DNA of 64,000 nt from Croceibacterium salegens (GTDB lineage Bacteria; Pseudomonadota; Alphaproteobacteria; Sphingomonadales; Sphingomonadaceae): contig NZ_WTYM01000057.1 in the NCBI RefSeq assembly GCF_009827435.1, forward strand, positions 62,001 to 126,000, written 5' to 3'. This document shows positions 1 through 12,140 of the stretch, piece after piece (within the stretch, counting starts at the first letter, position 1; every line of letters begins with the position of its first letter). The translations under genes were made by a program, and so were the position numbers. The notes beneath the pieces are model-generated. The model was not told where the DNA came from. It did no database searches and saw nothing but the letters and a program-made list of their open reading frames with translations.

Positions 1-494
1 AGGACCTTGATGCTCGTGCTGCCCGCCTTGGCGGTCTTCGCAAGCTTGGTCCACGTGTGGTCGCGATCGCCGTGGAGGTTGAGCGTGCCGCGCATGAGCA
101 GGATGCCGCGATCGCCCATCGTGTTGATGTCTTCACCCGGCACGTTGTCGGTCAGCGTGATCGAGGCCTGGTGGGTGTAGGGCTTGGCCTCTGTGCCGAT
201 CTGCAGCTCGCCGCCGGGGACATAGATCCATTCGGATTCGAGGCTGATGTCGCGCTTGTCGGAAAAGCTCAGCTTGCCCTGGATGGTCAGGCTGCGCAGC
301 GCCGGGGCATCGACGTCGAGCACGACATCCATGTCGCGGGCGATCTCGACAGCGTCGCCTGCCTTCGGGACCTTGCCCGAAGGCCATGTGCCCGGATCGG
401 ACCACAGCGATTGTGCAGAGGCACTGGAAGGTGCGGCGAGCATCAGGGTCGCGGCAGCGGCCAGGGCGAAATGGTACAGGCTATGCTTGCGCAT
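1..494 (-). CDS. G8 domain-containing secreted protein (3' part missing)
   Basis: The N-terminal 164 codons of a minus-strand gene run off the left edge of the window. The ATG at 494 has a GGAGGGG ribosome binding site just upstream. Residues 1-29 form a signal peptide with a long alanine/leucine core ending near SASAQS. From residue 31 the sequence matches a G8 domain: WSDPGTWPSGKVP, then alternating strands with conserved glycines (LTIQGKLSF, WIYVPGGELQIGTE, ASITLTD). G8 domains occur in secreted or surface proteins such as CEMIP relatives and are thought to bind polysaccharide. Bacterial members usually continue into beta-helix repeats, which would lie outside the window. The family call is from the motif pattern; the ligand is unknown. 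Confidence 0.75.
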   Translation of the reverse strand, partial: MRKHSLYHFALAAAATLMLAAPSSASAQSLWSDPGTWPSGKVPKAGDAVEIARDMDVVLDVDAPALRSLTIQGKLSFSDKRDISLESEWIYVPGGELQIGTEAKPYTHQASITLTDNVPGEDINTMGDRGILLMRGTLNLHGDRDHTWTKLAKTAKAGSTSIKV

Positions 495-511
495 CAAGTT
501 TCCCCTCCACC

Positions 512-527
512 GGGACTTTTGAGTCCC
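512..527 (-). promoter_or_regulatory. Hairpin in the 5' leader of the G8 gene
   Basis: A perfect 6-bp inverted repeat (GGGACT, 4-base loop, AGTCCC) lies a few bases upstream of the GGAGGGG ribosome binding site of the G8-domain gene. In the transcript it would fold next to the translation start. A regulatory role is inference only. Confidence 0.3.
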
Positions 528-626
528 GCTTATCGGCTTTGTCCGAAATTCTGCATCGGACGGGCCGTTTTGCCAAGTAGAAGGGGCCGGAAAGACTCAA
601 ATCCGCGCAGGAAAGCCCGGTTTGAC

Positions 627-649
627 GGAAGGTTCTCTTCGAACCTTCC
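627..649 (-). terminator. Stem-loop downstream of gltD
   Basis: A perfect 9-bp inverted repeat (GGAAGGTTC / GAACCTTCC) with a 5-base loop lies 32 bases past the gltD stop codon. It has no strong U tract on the minus strand, so it may be a weak terminator or a 3' end stabiliser for the gltBD transcript. Confidence 0.5.
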
Positions 650-680
650 GCGTCGCACTCTCATCCGCAATTCGTCTGGC

Positions 681-2117
681 CTAGCGCGGCAGTTGGGTCG
701 TTCCCATCAGCGCTTCGTCTACCGAACGCGCGCACTGGCGGCCTTCGCGGATCGCCCAGACCACGAGGCTCTGGCCGCGCCGCATGTCGCCGCAGGCGAA
801 GAGCATGTCCTCGCTCGTCCGATAGTCGTCGGTATTCGCATCGACGTTACCGCGCTCGGTCAGCTTGACGTTGGTCTGGTCGATCATCCCGGTCTTTTTC
901 GGACCGATGAAGCCCATTGCCAGCAGGATCAGGTCCGCCGGGAGGACGAATTCGCTGCCCGGAACCTCTTCCAGCTTGCCCTTCGACCAGTCGGCGCGGA
1001 CGCACTTGAGGCCGGTGACCTTGCCGTTCTCGCCGATCACTTCCTTGGTCAGGACCGCCCAGTCGCGCTCGACGCCCTCTTCGTGGCTCGACGAGGTGCG
1101 CAGCTTCATCGGCCAGTCCGGCCAGGTGAGCATCTTGTCTTCCATCTCGGGCGGCTTGGGCATGATCTCGATCTGGGTGACCGATTTCGCGCCCTGGCGG
1201 TTGGAGGTGCCCACGCAGTCGCTGCCGGTGTCGCCGCCGCCAATCACGATCACGTCCTTGCCCGTCGCGGTGAGCGAGCCGCGCGGCGCGGCGCGGACTT
1301 CGTCGTCGCCGGCATTGCGCTTGTTCTGCTGGGTGAGGAACTCCATCGCCAGCCGCACTCCGGGCAGCTCGGCTCCGGGAATGTCGAGCGGGCGGGCCTC
1401 TTCGGCGCCACCGGCCAGGACCAGCGCGTCGAAGTTTTCCTTGAGCGACTTGAGCGAGACATCGACCCCGACTTCGGTGCTGGTGCGGAAGGTCACGCCT
1501 TCGGCTTCCATCTGCACGGCACGGCGGTTGATGAGGTGCTTTTCCATCTTGAAGTCGGGAATGCCGTAGCGGAGCAGGCCGCCGACGCGGTCGCTCTTCT
1601 CGAACACCGTCACCGAATGGCCGGCGCGGGCAAGCTGCTGGGCGCAGGCAAGGCCCGCCGGACCGCTGCCGACCACGGCAACGCGCTTGCCGGTCTTTTC
1701 CGCGGGCACGTCGGGCTTGATCCAGCCTTCCTTCCAGCCGCGGTCGACGATGGCGCACTCGATCGACTTGATGGTCACCGGCTGGTCGATGATGTTCAAG
1801 GTGCAGCTCGCCTCGCACGGGGCGGGGCAGATGCGGCCGGTGAATTCGGGAAAGTTGTTGGTCGAATGCAGGACTTCGAGCGCGTTCTTCCAGTCGCCCT
1901 CGTAGACGAGGTGGTTCCAGTCCGGGATGATGTTGTTCACCGGACAGCCGTTGTGACAGTACGGGATTCCACAGTTCATGCACCGTGAAGCCTGCTTTTG
2001 AAGCGCTTCATCCGCATGCGGAATCACGAATTCCTTGTAGTGGCTGATCCGCTCCTTGGGATCGGCGTAGGTGCGATCCTTGCGGTCGAGTTCGAGAAAG
2101 CCGGTTTCCTTGCCCAT
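681..2117 (-). CDS. gltD: Glutamate synthase [NADPH] small subunit
   Basis: The product is the 478-residue beta subunit of NADPH-GOGAT. It takes electrons from NADPH through FAD and passes them to GltB, which makes two glutamates from glutamine and 2-oxoglutarate. Near the N-terminus is the iron-sulfur cysteine cluster C46, C49, C54, C58 ([14 protein letters not shown]). A first dinucleotide fold follows ([18 protein letters not shown], then [13 protein letters not shown]), and a second fold carries [16 protein letters not shown]. The length is normal for the family. It lies 11 bases downstream of gltB on the same strand, so the two form a gltBD operon, with a stem-loop after the stop. Nothing is missing. 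Confidence 0.97.
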   Translation of the reverse strand: MGKETGFLELDRKDRTYADPKERISHYKEFVIPHADEALQKQASRCMNCGIPYCHNGCPVNNIIPDWNHLVYEGDWKNALEVLHSTNNFPEFTGRICPAPCEASCTLNIIDQPVTIKSIECAIVDRGWKEGWIKPDVPAEKTGKRVAVVGSGPAGLACAQQLARAGHSVTVFEKSDRVGGLLRYGIPDFKMEKHLINRRAVQMEAEGVTFRTSTEVGVDVSLKSLKENFDALVLAGGAEEARPLDIPGAELPGVRLAMEFLTQQNKRNAGDDEVRAAPRGSLTATGKDVIVIGGGDTGSDCVGTSNRQGAKSVTQIEIMPKPPEMEDKMLTWPDWPMKLRTSSSHEEGVERDWAVLTKEVIGENGKVTGLKCVRADWSKGKLEEVPGSEFVLPADLILLAMGFIGPKKTGMIDQTNVKLTERGNVDANTDDYRTSEDMLFACGDMRRGQSLVVWAIREGRQCARSVDEALMGTTQLPR

Positions 2118-2128
2118 CGCTCGCGCTC

Positions 2129-6781
<4,653 letters not shown>

Positions 6782-6930
6782 TCCTCTTTCTTCAGTCTTT
6801 TTCAGTCAGCGAAGCGAACTTCGAGGCGGCGAGCGCCGCAACGAAGGCCGATCCTCTCATACCGACTGCTTCCGAAAATGTCGCGAAGTTCTCCCTTGGC
6901 GACATGAAGCTGCTTTTGCAAGCGTGAACG

Positions 6931-6954
6931 CCCGTTCCGGCGCTCCGGGACGGG
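6931..6954 (-). terminator. Stem-loop after the 6999-8744 gene
   Basis: A 10-bp inverted repeat with one wobble pair (CCCGTTCCGG / CCGGGACGGG, 4-base loop) lies about 45 bases beyond the stop codon of the minus-strand gene and before the gltB promoter region. The U tract is poor, so it is only a candidate terminator. Confidence 0.4.
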
Positions 6955-6998
6955 TGTTCAATGGGTTAGCTGCCGGGCACGCCGGAAGGTGGGGGATT

Positions 6999-8744
6999 TC
7001 AGGCGGCGCCGCTCATGCGCTGAAGCGTTTCGAGCGCGGCGCGAAGCTCGCGTTCGGCGTCGTCGTGGTTGCGCGGCGCACCCTTGGGCTTGACCCCCGG
7101 AGGGGGATCGAAGGGCCGCGCTGCTTCGCCGGCAGGCGCTTCTTCCGCTTCGGCAACAGGCTTGCGGGCAGGGAAGGTCACGGTGGCCTCGAAATCGCCA
7201 TCGCCCAGCTCTGGTTCCTCGATGCGGACAAACTCGGGCTGCTGGCGCTGGAACGGGTTCTTCATCTCGAGGAGCGAGCTGTATTCTTCCTCGGAATCCG
7301 AACCGTCCTCGTCGTCTTCCGACCGCGCTTCGTCGTCGTAGCGGAAGCTCGACAGCCTGGAAGGCTCGGGCTCGGGCTCGGGTTCGGGCTCACGTTCCGG
7401 CGCGGCGAGAGCCCGCTGCATGGTGGCCCGGGCGGCAAACGGATTGGTGGTCGGCTCGGGTCCGAATTCGGGCTCGTCGAAGTTGTCGTGGTGCGCGGTC
7501 TTCTTACCGCCAAAGAAGTCGGCCCGCGCGAGAGCGGCCTCGTCCGCCGCAGCGGCGCAGAAGTCCTCGGTCTTCTCGGTGAAGATCGGGCACGGCGCGG
7601 GAACGGCATAACCCTGCGGGACGCGTTGGGCGCGGCGCCGCTCGAGCGAGGCGCCGAGGCGGGCGGCGAGCTGGACCAGGCCGAGATCGTCGAGCGAACG
7701 GTCGTCCACGCCGGGATCCAACGCTGCTGCAAGGGGTTCGACGACGGAGAGTTTCGGCGCCGCCTCGAAGGTCTGCGGGACGGGCGCGGCCGCGGGTTCG
7801 GGGGCGAATTCCCGGCGCTGCAGCATCGAGAAATCGGGCATGTCGTCTTCCACATGATCGTCTTCTTCGGTCGACAGTTCAAGCACCGGTGCCTTGCGCC
7901 GCAGCGAGGGCGCGGAGAACGGCAGGGCGTCGGCCGCTTCCACTTCTTCTTCTTCGGCGTCCGGCTCGTCGTCGAATCCGGCGAGCGGATCGGCAACGGC
8001 CGGCGTCCCGGCCGCGGCGGGGGCCGCGGGCCTGAATTCCTGGCGTTCGCCGGGGGCGGCGAAATCGACCTCTTCCTCGTCGAAGATGTCTTCGGGCTCG
8101 TCGAAGCTGCCGCCGGTCATGGCAAAGTCCTGTTCGCCGGCTTCGTCGCCCGGGCCGGCAAAGTCGCCGAGTTCAAGTGCGTCGTCGTCAGGGGCATCAG
8201 CAGAATCATCGTCATGCCCGCCATGGCCCGGCAGCGACACCGACAGGAGGTACTCGCTCCGCGTTCCTTCGTCCGCGATGGCCAGTGCGCGGCGCTTCTG
8301 CACCACTGGAGTGCGCGGCCGCGCCTTGCCGAAGCCGCCCTCGTCCGATTTGCCGAGGCCTTCCTCGCCAAGCTCGTCGTGCGCCGAGATCGGCCGGCGG
8401 GCCGGCTCCTCGTCGCCGAAGCGCTCGCTCGGCCGGAGCGCGTGGCTTTGTGCTACCTTGCGCGCCAGCGTGATGCCCATCAGTGCGCCGATCACCGCCG
8501 CGGCCAGCGCCAGCGTGGCGCGCGTGGAGAATCCGAGCGGCGGGGCGGCGGAGGGAACCAGCGAGGCGATCCCGGTGGTGACGGTGAGGCGTTCGAGCAG
8601 GACCACGGGCAGGATCAGGCTTCCAAGGCCAAGCAGAGCAGCGAACCAGAGCGCGACGATCGCCGGGAACGCGGGATGCGCGCTCACCGGTGCCGACCCG
8701 GCGCCCTTCCCCATTCGCTTCATGTCGGCAGACTTCGTTGCCAC
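6999..8744 (-). CDS. Two-helix membrane protein with a long acidic, disordered C-terminal region
   Basis: I do not recognise a named family. The protein (about 581 residues) has two hydrophobic helices near the N-terminus (roughly residues 25-55 and 77-98). They are followed by nearly 480 residues of low complexity, rich in Asp, Glu, Ala and Pro, including runs of alternating Glu-Pro. This looks like a membrane anchor with a long unstructured cytoplasmic tail. I chose the GTG at 8744 because AGGGA lies 6 bases upstream; a TTG at 8750 and an ATG at 8723 are alternatives. It sits 30 bases downstream of the glycosyltransferase gene on the same strand and could be co-transcribed. No catalytic motif is visible. 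Confidence 0.75.
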   Translation of the reverse strand: MATKSADMKRMGKGAGSAPVSAHPAFPAIVALWFAALLGLGSLILPVVLLERLTVTTGIASLVPSAAPPLGFSTRATLALAAAVIGALMGITLARKVAQSHALRPSERFGDEEPARRPISAHDELGEEGLGKSDEGGFGKARPRTPVVQKRRALAIADEGTRSEYLLSVSLPGHGGHDDDSADAPDDDALELGDFAGPGDEAGEQDFAMTGGSFDEPEDIFDEEEVDFAAPGERQEFRPAAPAAAGTPAVADPLAGFDDEPDAEEEEVEAADALPFSAPSLRRKAPVLELSTEEDDHVEDDMPDFSMLQRREFAPEPAAAPVPQTFEAAPKLSVVEPLAAALDPGVDDRSLDDLGLVQLAARLGASLERRRAQRVPQGYAVPAPCPIFTEKTEDFCAAAADEAALARADFFGGKKTAHHDNFDEPEFGPEPTTNPFAARATMQRALAAPEREPEPEPEPEPSRLSSFRYDDEARSEDDEDGSDSEEEYSSLLEMKNPFQRQQPEFVRIEEPELGDGDFEATVTFPARKPVAEAEEAPAGEAARPFDPPPGVKPKGAPRNHDDAERELRAALETLQRMSGAA

Positions 8745-8774
8745 TCTCAATCCCTGTTACAGTTTGAGGCGGCA

Positions 8775-10004
8775 TCACGCCGCCGCCCTAGTACGGCCCC
8801 GGTGAGCCGCACCTACCAAGACTTGGTAAATGTCTTGATAACGATGAATGTTGCGGGCCCAGTCGTGATACGCTGCGACGTGGGCTTGTCCGGCCTGTCG
8901 CATGGCGTCCCAGTAGGCGCGAGAATCGAGCAGCGCGGCAAGCCTGGCGGCGCAGGCGACCGGGTCGTCGGCGGGGAACAGCACGCCGGTCAGCCCATCC
9001 GTGACAAGCTCGCGGTGACCGCCGACATCGGAAGCGGCGACGATGCGCCCCTGCACCATCGCCTCGAGCGGCTTGAGTGGCGTGACTAGGTCGGTCAGCC
9101 GGCTGCGCTTGCGCGGGTAGGCCATGACCTGGCACAGAGAGTAGTAACGCTCGACCTCGGAGTGCGGGACCCGGCCCGTGAAGCGGATCGCGTGGGCGGC
9201 GCTCGAGGCCTCGCTGCGCGCCTTCAGCGCAGCTTCCATCGGGCCGCCGCCGACCAGCAGCAGGCGCGCCTCAGGGTGGCTCCGGACAAGGGCGGGCATG
9301 GCGTCGATCAGGTCGTCGAGCCCTTCGTAGTCGTAGAAGCTGCCGATGAAGCCGATCACTGGCCCCTCGCCGATGTCCAAATCGCGGGCGAGCCCCTCGT
9401 CGCGCGGCGGCGGGGCGCCGAACAGCGTCAGGTCGACGCCGTTGGGCATGACCGTGATCTTTTCCGCCGCGACCCCGCGCGTCATCAGGTCGCCGCGCAG
9501 GCCCTGGCAGATCGTTACAACCGCATCGGAAGCGGCGATGGCGCGGTTCTCGAGCTCGCGCGTCAGACGATACTTGACCGAACCGTCGCGCGAGGTGCCG
9601 TTACCGACCGCGGCATCCTCCCAGAAGGCGCGGATCTCGTAGACCAGCGGCAGGTCGAGCGCCCGCGCGGCGCGGGCCGCGGCCATTCCGCACAGCGCCG
9701 GGGAATGGGCGTGGATTACGTCGGGCCGCCACTCCCGCGCGATTTGCTCGACGGTGCGAGCCAGGGCGCCGATCTCGCGCCACTCGCGCAGGCCCACCGG
9801 GCCGCTGGCCGCGCCGGGCGTGCGGCGGAAGGCGAGGCCGTCGATGTCCTCGCTGGCGGGCCCCTCTGCGGCGTGGCGCATTCCGGTGACGCCGCGCACC
9901 TCGATCCCCGCCGCCTGCTGTGCCTTGAGGATGGCGCGCGTGCGGAAGGTGTAGCCGCTGTGTAGCGGCAAGGAATGGTCGAGGACGTGGAGGACGCGGG
10001 TCAT
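8775..10004 (-). CDS. Exosortase A system-associated glycosyltransferase (GT4 family)
   Basis: A 409-residue GT-B fold glycosyltransferase. The start MTRVLHVLDHSLPLHSGYTF is characteristic of the exosortase-A-associated subfamily known from EPS/PEP-CTERM loci. Donor-side motifs are clear: NGVDLTLFGAPP, GFIGSFYDYEGLDDLIDAM and the E-x7-E region around PLKPLEAMVQGRIVAASDVG. It probably adds a sugar to a lipid-linked exopolysaccharide repeat at the cytoplasmic face of the inner membrane. The ATG at 10004 has GGAG directly abutting it; an in-frame GTG at 10022 is the alternative. It diverges from the ligase gene at 10261, which belongs to the same type of system. Exosortase itself is not in the window. 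Confidence 0.85.
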   Translation of the reverse strand: MTRVLHVLDHSLPLHSGYTFRTRAILKAQQAAGIEVRGVTGMRHAAEGPASEDIDGLAFRRTPGAASGPVGLREWREIGALARTVEQIAREWRPDVIHAHSPALCGMAAARAARALDLPLVYEIRAFWEDAAVGNGTSRDGSVKYRLTRELENRAIAASDAVVTICQGLRGDLMTRGVAAEKITVMPNGVDLTLFGAPPPRDEGLARDLDIGEGPVIGFIGSFYDYEGLDDLIDAMPALVRSHPEARLLLVGGGPMEAALKARSEASSAAHAIRFTGRVPHSEVERYYSLCQVMAYPRKRSRLTDLVTPLKPLEAMVQGRIVAASDVGGHRELVTDGLTGVLFPADDPVACAARLAALLDSRAYWDAMRQAGQAHVAAYHDWARNIHRYQDIYQVLVGAAHRGRTRAAA

Positions 10005-10109
10005 CTCCGAACGCTGTGCCACGACAAGCTTAACGGCGCGTCAACCCGGGACAGGTAAGGCGACTGGGTAGCGTGCGGCCATGGCTCCGCTCGCGTTCGG
10101 GGATGCGTC

Positions 10110-10259
10110 TTGATCGACCTGGCCACACTTGTGCTGACGCACGGCCTGATGCTGGTCGCGCTGCTGCGCCTGATGTCGCGCAACGACCTCGATCGTGAGG
10201 ACGATGCACCGCTCAAGCGCAAGCCCTGGCTGGAGCCCGCCGAAGACGGCGCCGAGTAA
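10110..10259 (+). CDS. 49-residue microprotein upstream of the O-glycosylation ligase
   Basis: This small ORF ends one base before the ATG of the ligase gene, so translational coupling is likely. The best start is TTG at 10110, with GGGGAT a few bases upstream. The product has a hydrophobic N-terminal helix (LATLVLTHGLMLVALLRLM) followed by a charged, Pro-containing tail, which suggests a single-pass inner membrane protein. I do not recognise a family. The coding call rests on spacing, codon-like composition and membrane character; it could instead be leader sequence. Confidence 0.5.
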   Translation: MIDLATLVLTHGLMLVALLRLMSRNDLDREDDAPLKRKPWLEPAEDGAE

Positions 10260-10260
10260 C

Positions 10261-11622
10261 ATGCTCGACTTCTTCCTCCTCGCCTTCGTCGGCGTGTTTC
10301 TCGCGCTGGGGTTCAAGCGCCCCTTCTTCTGGGTGCTGGTCTATATCTACATCGACGTGGTCGCCCCGCAGAAAGTCGGTTGGACGATCATCCAGTCGAT
10401 ACCGTTATCGCTGATCGCCTTCGCCGCGTGCTTCGGCGGCTGGCTCTTCCTCGACAGCAAGAAAGGCAGCCGGTTCACCCTGCGACAGGGCCTGATCGTA
10501 GCGCTGCTGGTTTATTGCTACATCACCACGCAAGCCGCCGATTTCCCGGTCGAGGCGCAGGTGAAATGGGATTGGGTGTGGAAGGCGCTGGTCTTCGCCG
10601 CCTTCCTGCCGCTGACCCTGCGCACCAAGTTGCGGCTCGAAGCCGCCGCGCTGATCATGGTCCTGTCGCTCGGCACAATTGTTATCAACGGCGGGATCAA
10701 AACGGTGTTCGGAGGTGGCGGCTACGGCACCCTGGCACTGCTGGTGCGCGAAGACGCCGGGCTCTACGAGGGCTCGATCCTCTCGACGGCCGCCGTCGCG
10801 ACAGTTCCGCTGGCGCTGTGGCTTGCCCGCCATGGCACGATCTTCAAGCCGGACTGGCGGGTTTGGGCCTTCGTGGCCGGGCTGATCCTCTCGTGCCTGC
10901 TGATCCCGGTCGGCACGGCGGCGCGCACCGGGCTCGTTTGCGCCGCGGTGCTCGGTGTGCTCATGCTGCGAACGGCAAAGCACAAGTTCCTTCTCGCCGG
11001 CGGCGGAGCGCTGATGCTGGTCGCGGCACTTCCGTTCCTGCCGCAAAGCTATCTCGAACGGATGCAGACCCTGTCCAATACGCAGGGCGACGAAAGCGCC
11101 TCGACCCGCGTGCAGGTGTGGCAATGGACGCTCGACTACGTGGAGAAGAACCCGTGGGGCGGCGGCTTCGATGCCTATCGTCAGAACAGCTTCACCTACT
11201 GGACCGCCAAGCGCGAGGGCACGCCACCGAACGTGCGCGTCGTCTACGACCAGGTCACCGACCAAGGCCGCGCGTACCATTCGTCGTACTTCGAGATGCT
11301 CGGCGAACAGGGATGGCTCGGTCTTGGTCTGTGGCTCTGGTTGCAACTGCTCGGTGTGTGGCACATGGAGCGGATCCGCTGGATGTTCCGCCGCGGCGAG
11401 GACGGGAAGGATTGCTGGCAGCGCGGCATGGCCACGGCGCTGCAACAGGCGCAGATAGTCTACCTGATCGGATCGCTGTTCGTCGGCATCGCCTTCCAGC
11501 CGTTCATCTATATGCTCGTGGGCCTGCAATGCGGCCTGTGGAGCTATGTCCGGCGCACGACCCGGCAGCCCGACAAGGCGCGGTTCCAGCGCCCGGGCGA
11601 AACCGAGCCTGGTCCCGCCTGA
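10261..11622 (+). CDS. Putative O-glycosylation ligase, exosortase A system-associated
   Basis: A 453-residue polytopic membrane protein of the Wzy/WaaL superfamily, in the subgroup linked to exosortase A loci. The N-terminus MLDFFLLAFVGVFLALGFKR and the segment PFFWVLVYIYIDVVAPQKVG are typical. I count about ten hydrophobic segments. The large periplasmic loop carries RVQVWQWTLDYVEKNPWGGG and a later YHSSYFEMLGEQGWLGLGLW, which resembles the conserved loop of ligases. It would transfer or polymerise lipid-linked glycan in the periplasm. The ATG follows the microprotein stop by one base. The divergent glycosyltransferase at 8775-10004 belongs to the same pathway. Confidence 0.85.
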   Translation: MLDFFLLAFVGVFLALGFKRPFFWVLVYIYIDVVAPQKVGWTIIQSIPLSLIAFAACFGGWLFLDSKKGSRFTLRQGLIVALLVYCYITTQAADFPVEAQVKWDWVWKALVFAAFLPLTLRTKLRLEAAALIMVLSLGTIVINGGIKTVFGGGGYGTLALLVREDAGLYEGSILSTAAVATVPLALWLARHGTIFKPDWRVWAFVAGLILSCLLIPVGTAARTGLVCAAVLGVLMLRTAKHKFLLAGGGALMLVAALPFLPQSYLERMQTLSNTQGDESASTRVQVWQWTLDYVEKNPWGGGFDAYRQNSFTYWTAKREGTPPNVRVVYDQVTDQGRAYHSSYFEMLGEQGWLGLGLWLWLQLLGVWHMERIRWMFRRGEDGKDCWQRGMATALQQAQIVYLIGSLFVGIAFQPFIYMLVGLQCGLWSYVRRTTRQPDKARFQRPGETEPGPA

Positions 11623-11711
11623 TCGGCAAGTGTTGGAAATTTTTCACTTTCCTACAGAGGTTTGACGTCCCTAATCGGTTTGGACCTTCCCGATTCGCAA
11701 GAGGTCCAACA

Positions 11712-12140
11712 ATGCCCGATCCCACCCCGATCCACACTCCCGCAGGCTATGCTCCCGCCTTCGCCCTTGGCTATTCCGGCTCGGACAGTGCCTTTGCCCT
11801 GGTGAGCGACGGCGAGCGCCTGCCAGTCGCCGTCGCCGCCCCACCCCCTCCGCCATTTGAAGGTCAGGCCGCGGCCTCGCAGGTCGCGGGACCGTTCGCC
11901 GCGATCGCCGGCCGGGCGATCAGCGTATCGCTCGGCGGGACGTGGTACGGAACCGCCACGCTCCAGCGCTCCAACGATGGCGTTGCGACCAGGCAGGTGC
12001 TTCGCGTCGCTGGCCAGCAATGGGCCACCTATTCGGCGTCGGGCTGCGAACAGGCCTGGCTCGAGACCGAGGACGGCGCGACCTTTTATCTCGACATCGA
12101 ACTCACCTCGGGCACGCTTGCCTACCGGGTGTCGCAATGA
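11712..12140 (+). CDS. Phage-type structural protein with a C-terminal beta-sandwich domain
   Basis: A 142-residue protein starting at ATG 11712 with AAGAGGT upstream. The N-terminal half is Pro/Ala rich, including a run of seven prolines at about residues 47-53 broken by nothing else. The C-terminal half has the pattern WYGTATLQRSNDG ... CEQAWLETEDGATF ... SGTLAYRVSQ, which I recognise from small proteins next to tail-fibre genes in alphaproteobacterial phages and prophages. Its stop overlaps the start of the tailspike-like gene by 4 bases (ATGA), so the two are translationally coupled. No other phage genes are near. The domain recognition is from memory of the motif, so the call is moderate. 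Confidence 0.6.
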   Translation: MPDPTPIHTPAGYAPAFALGYSGSDSAFALVSDGERLPVAVAAPPPPPFEGQAAASQVAGPFAAIAGRAISVSLGGTWYGTATLQRSNDGVATRQVLRVAGQQWATYSASGCEQAWLETEDGATFYLDIELTSGTLAYRVSQ

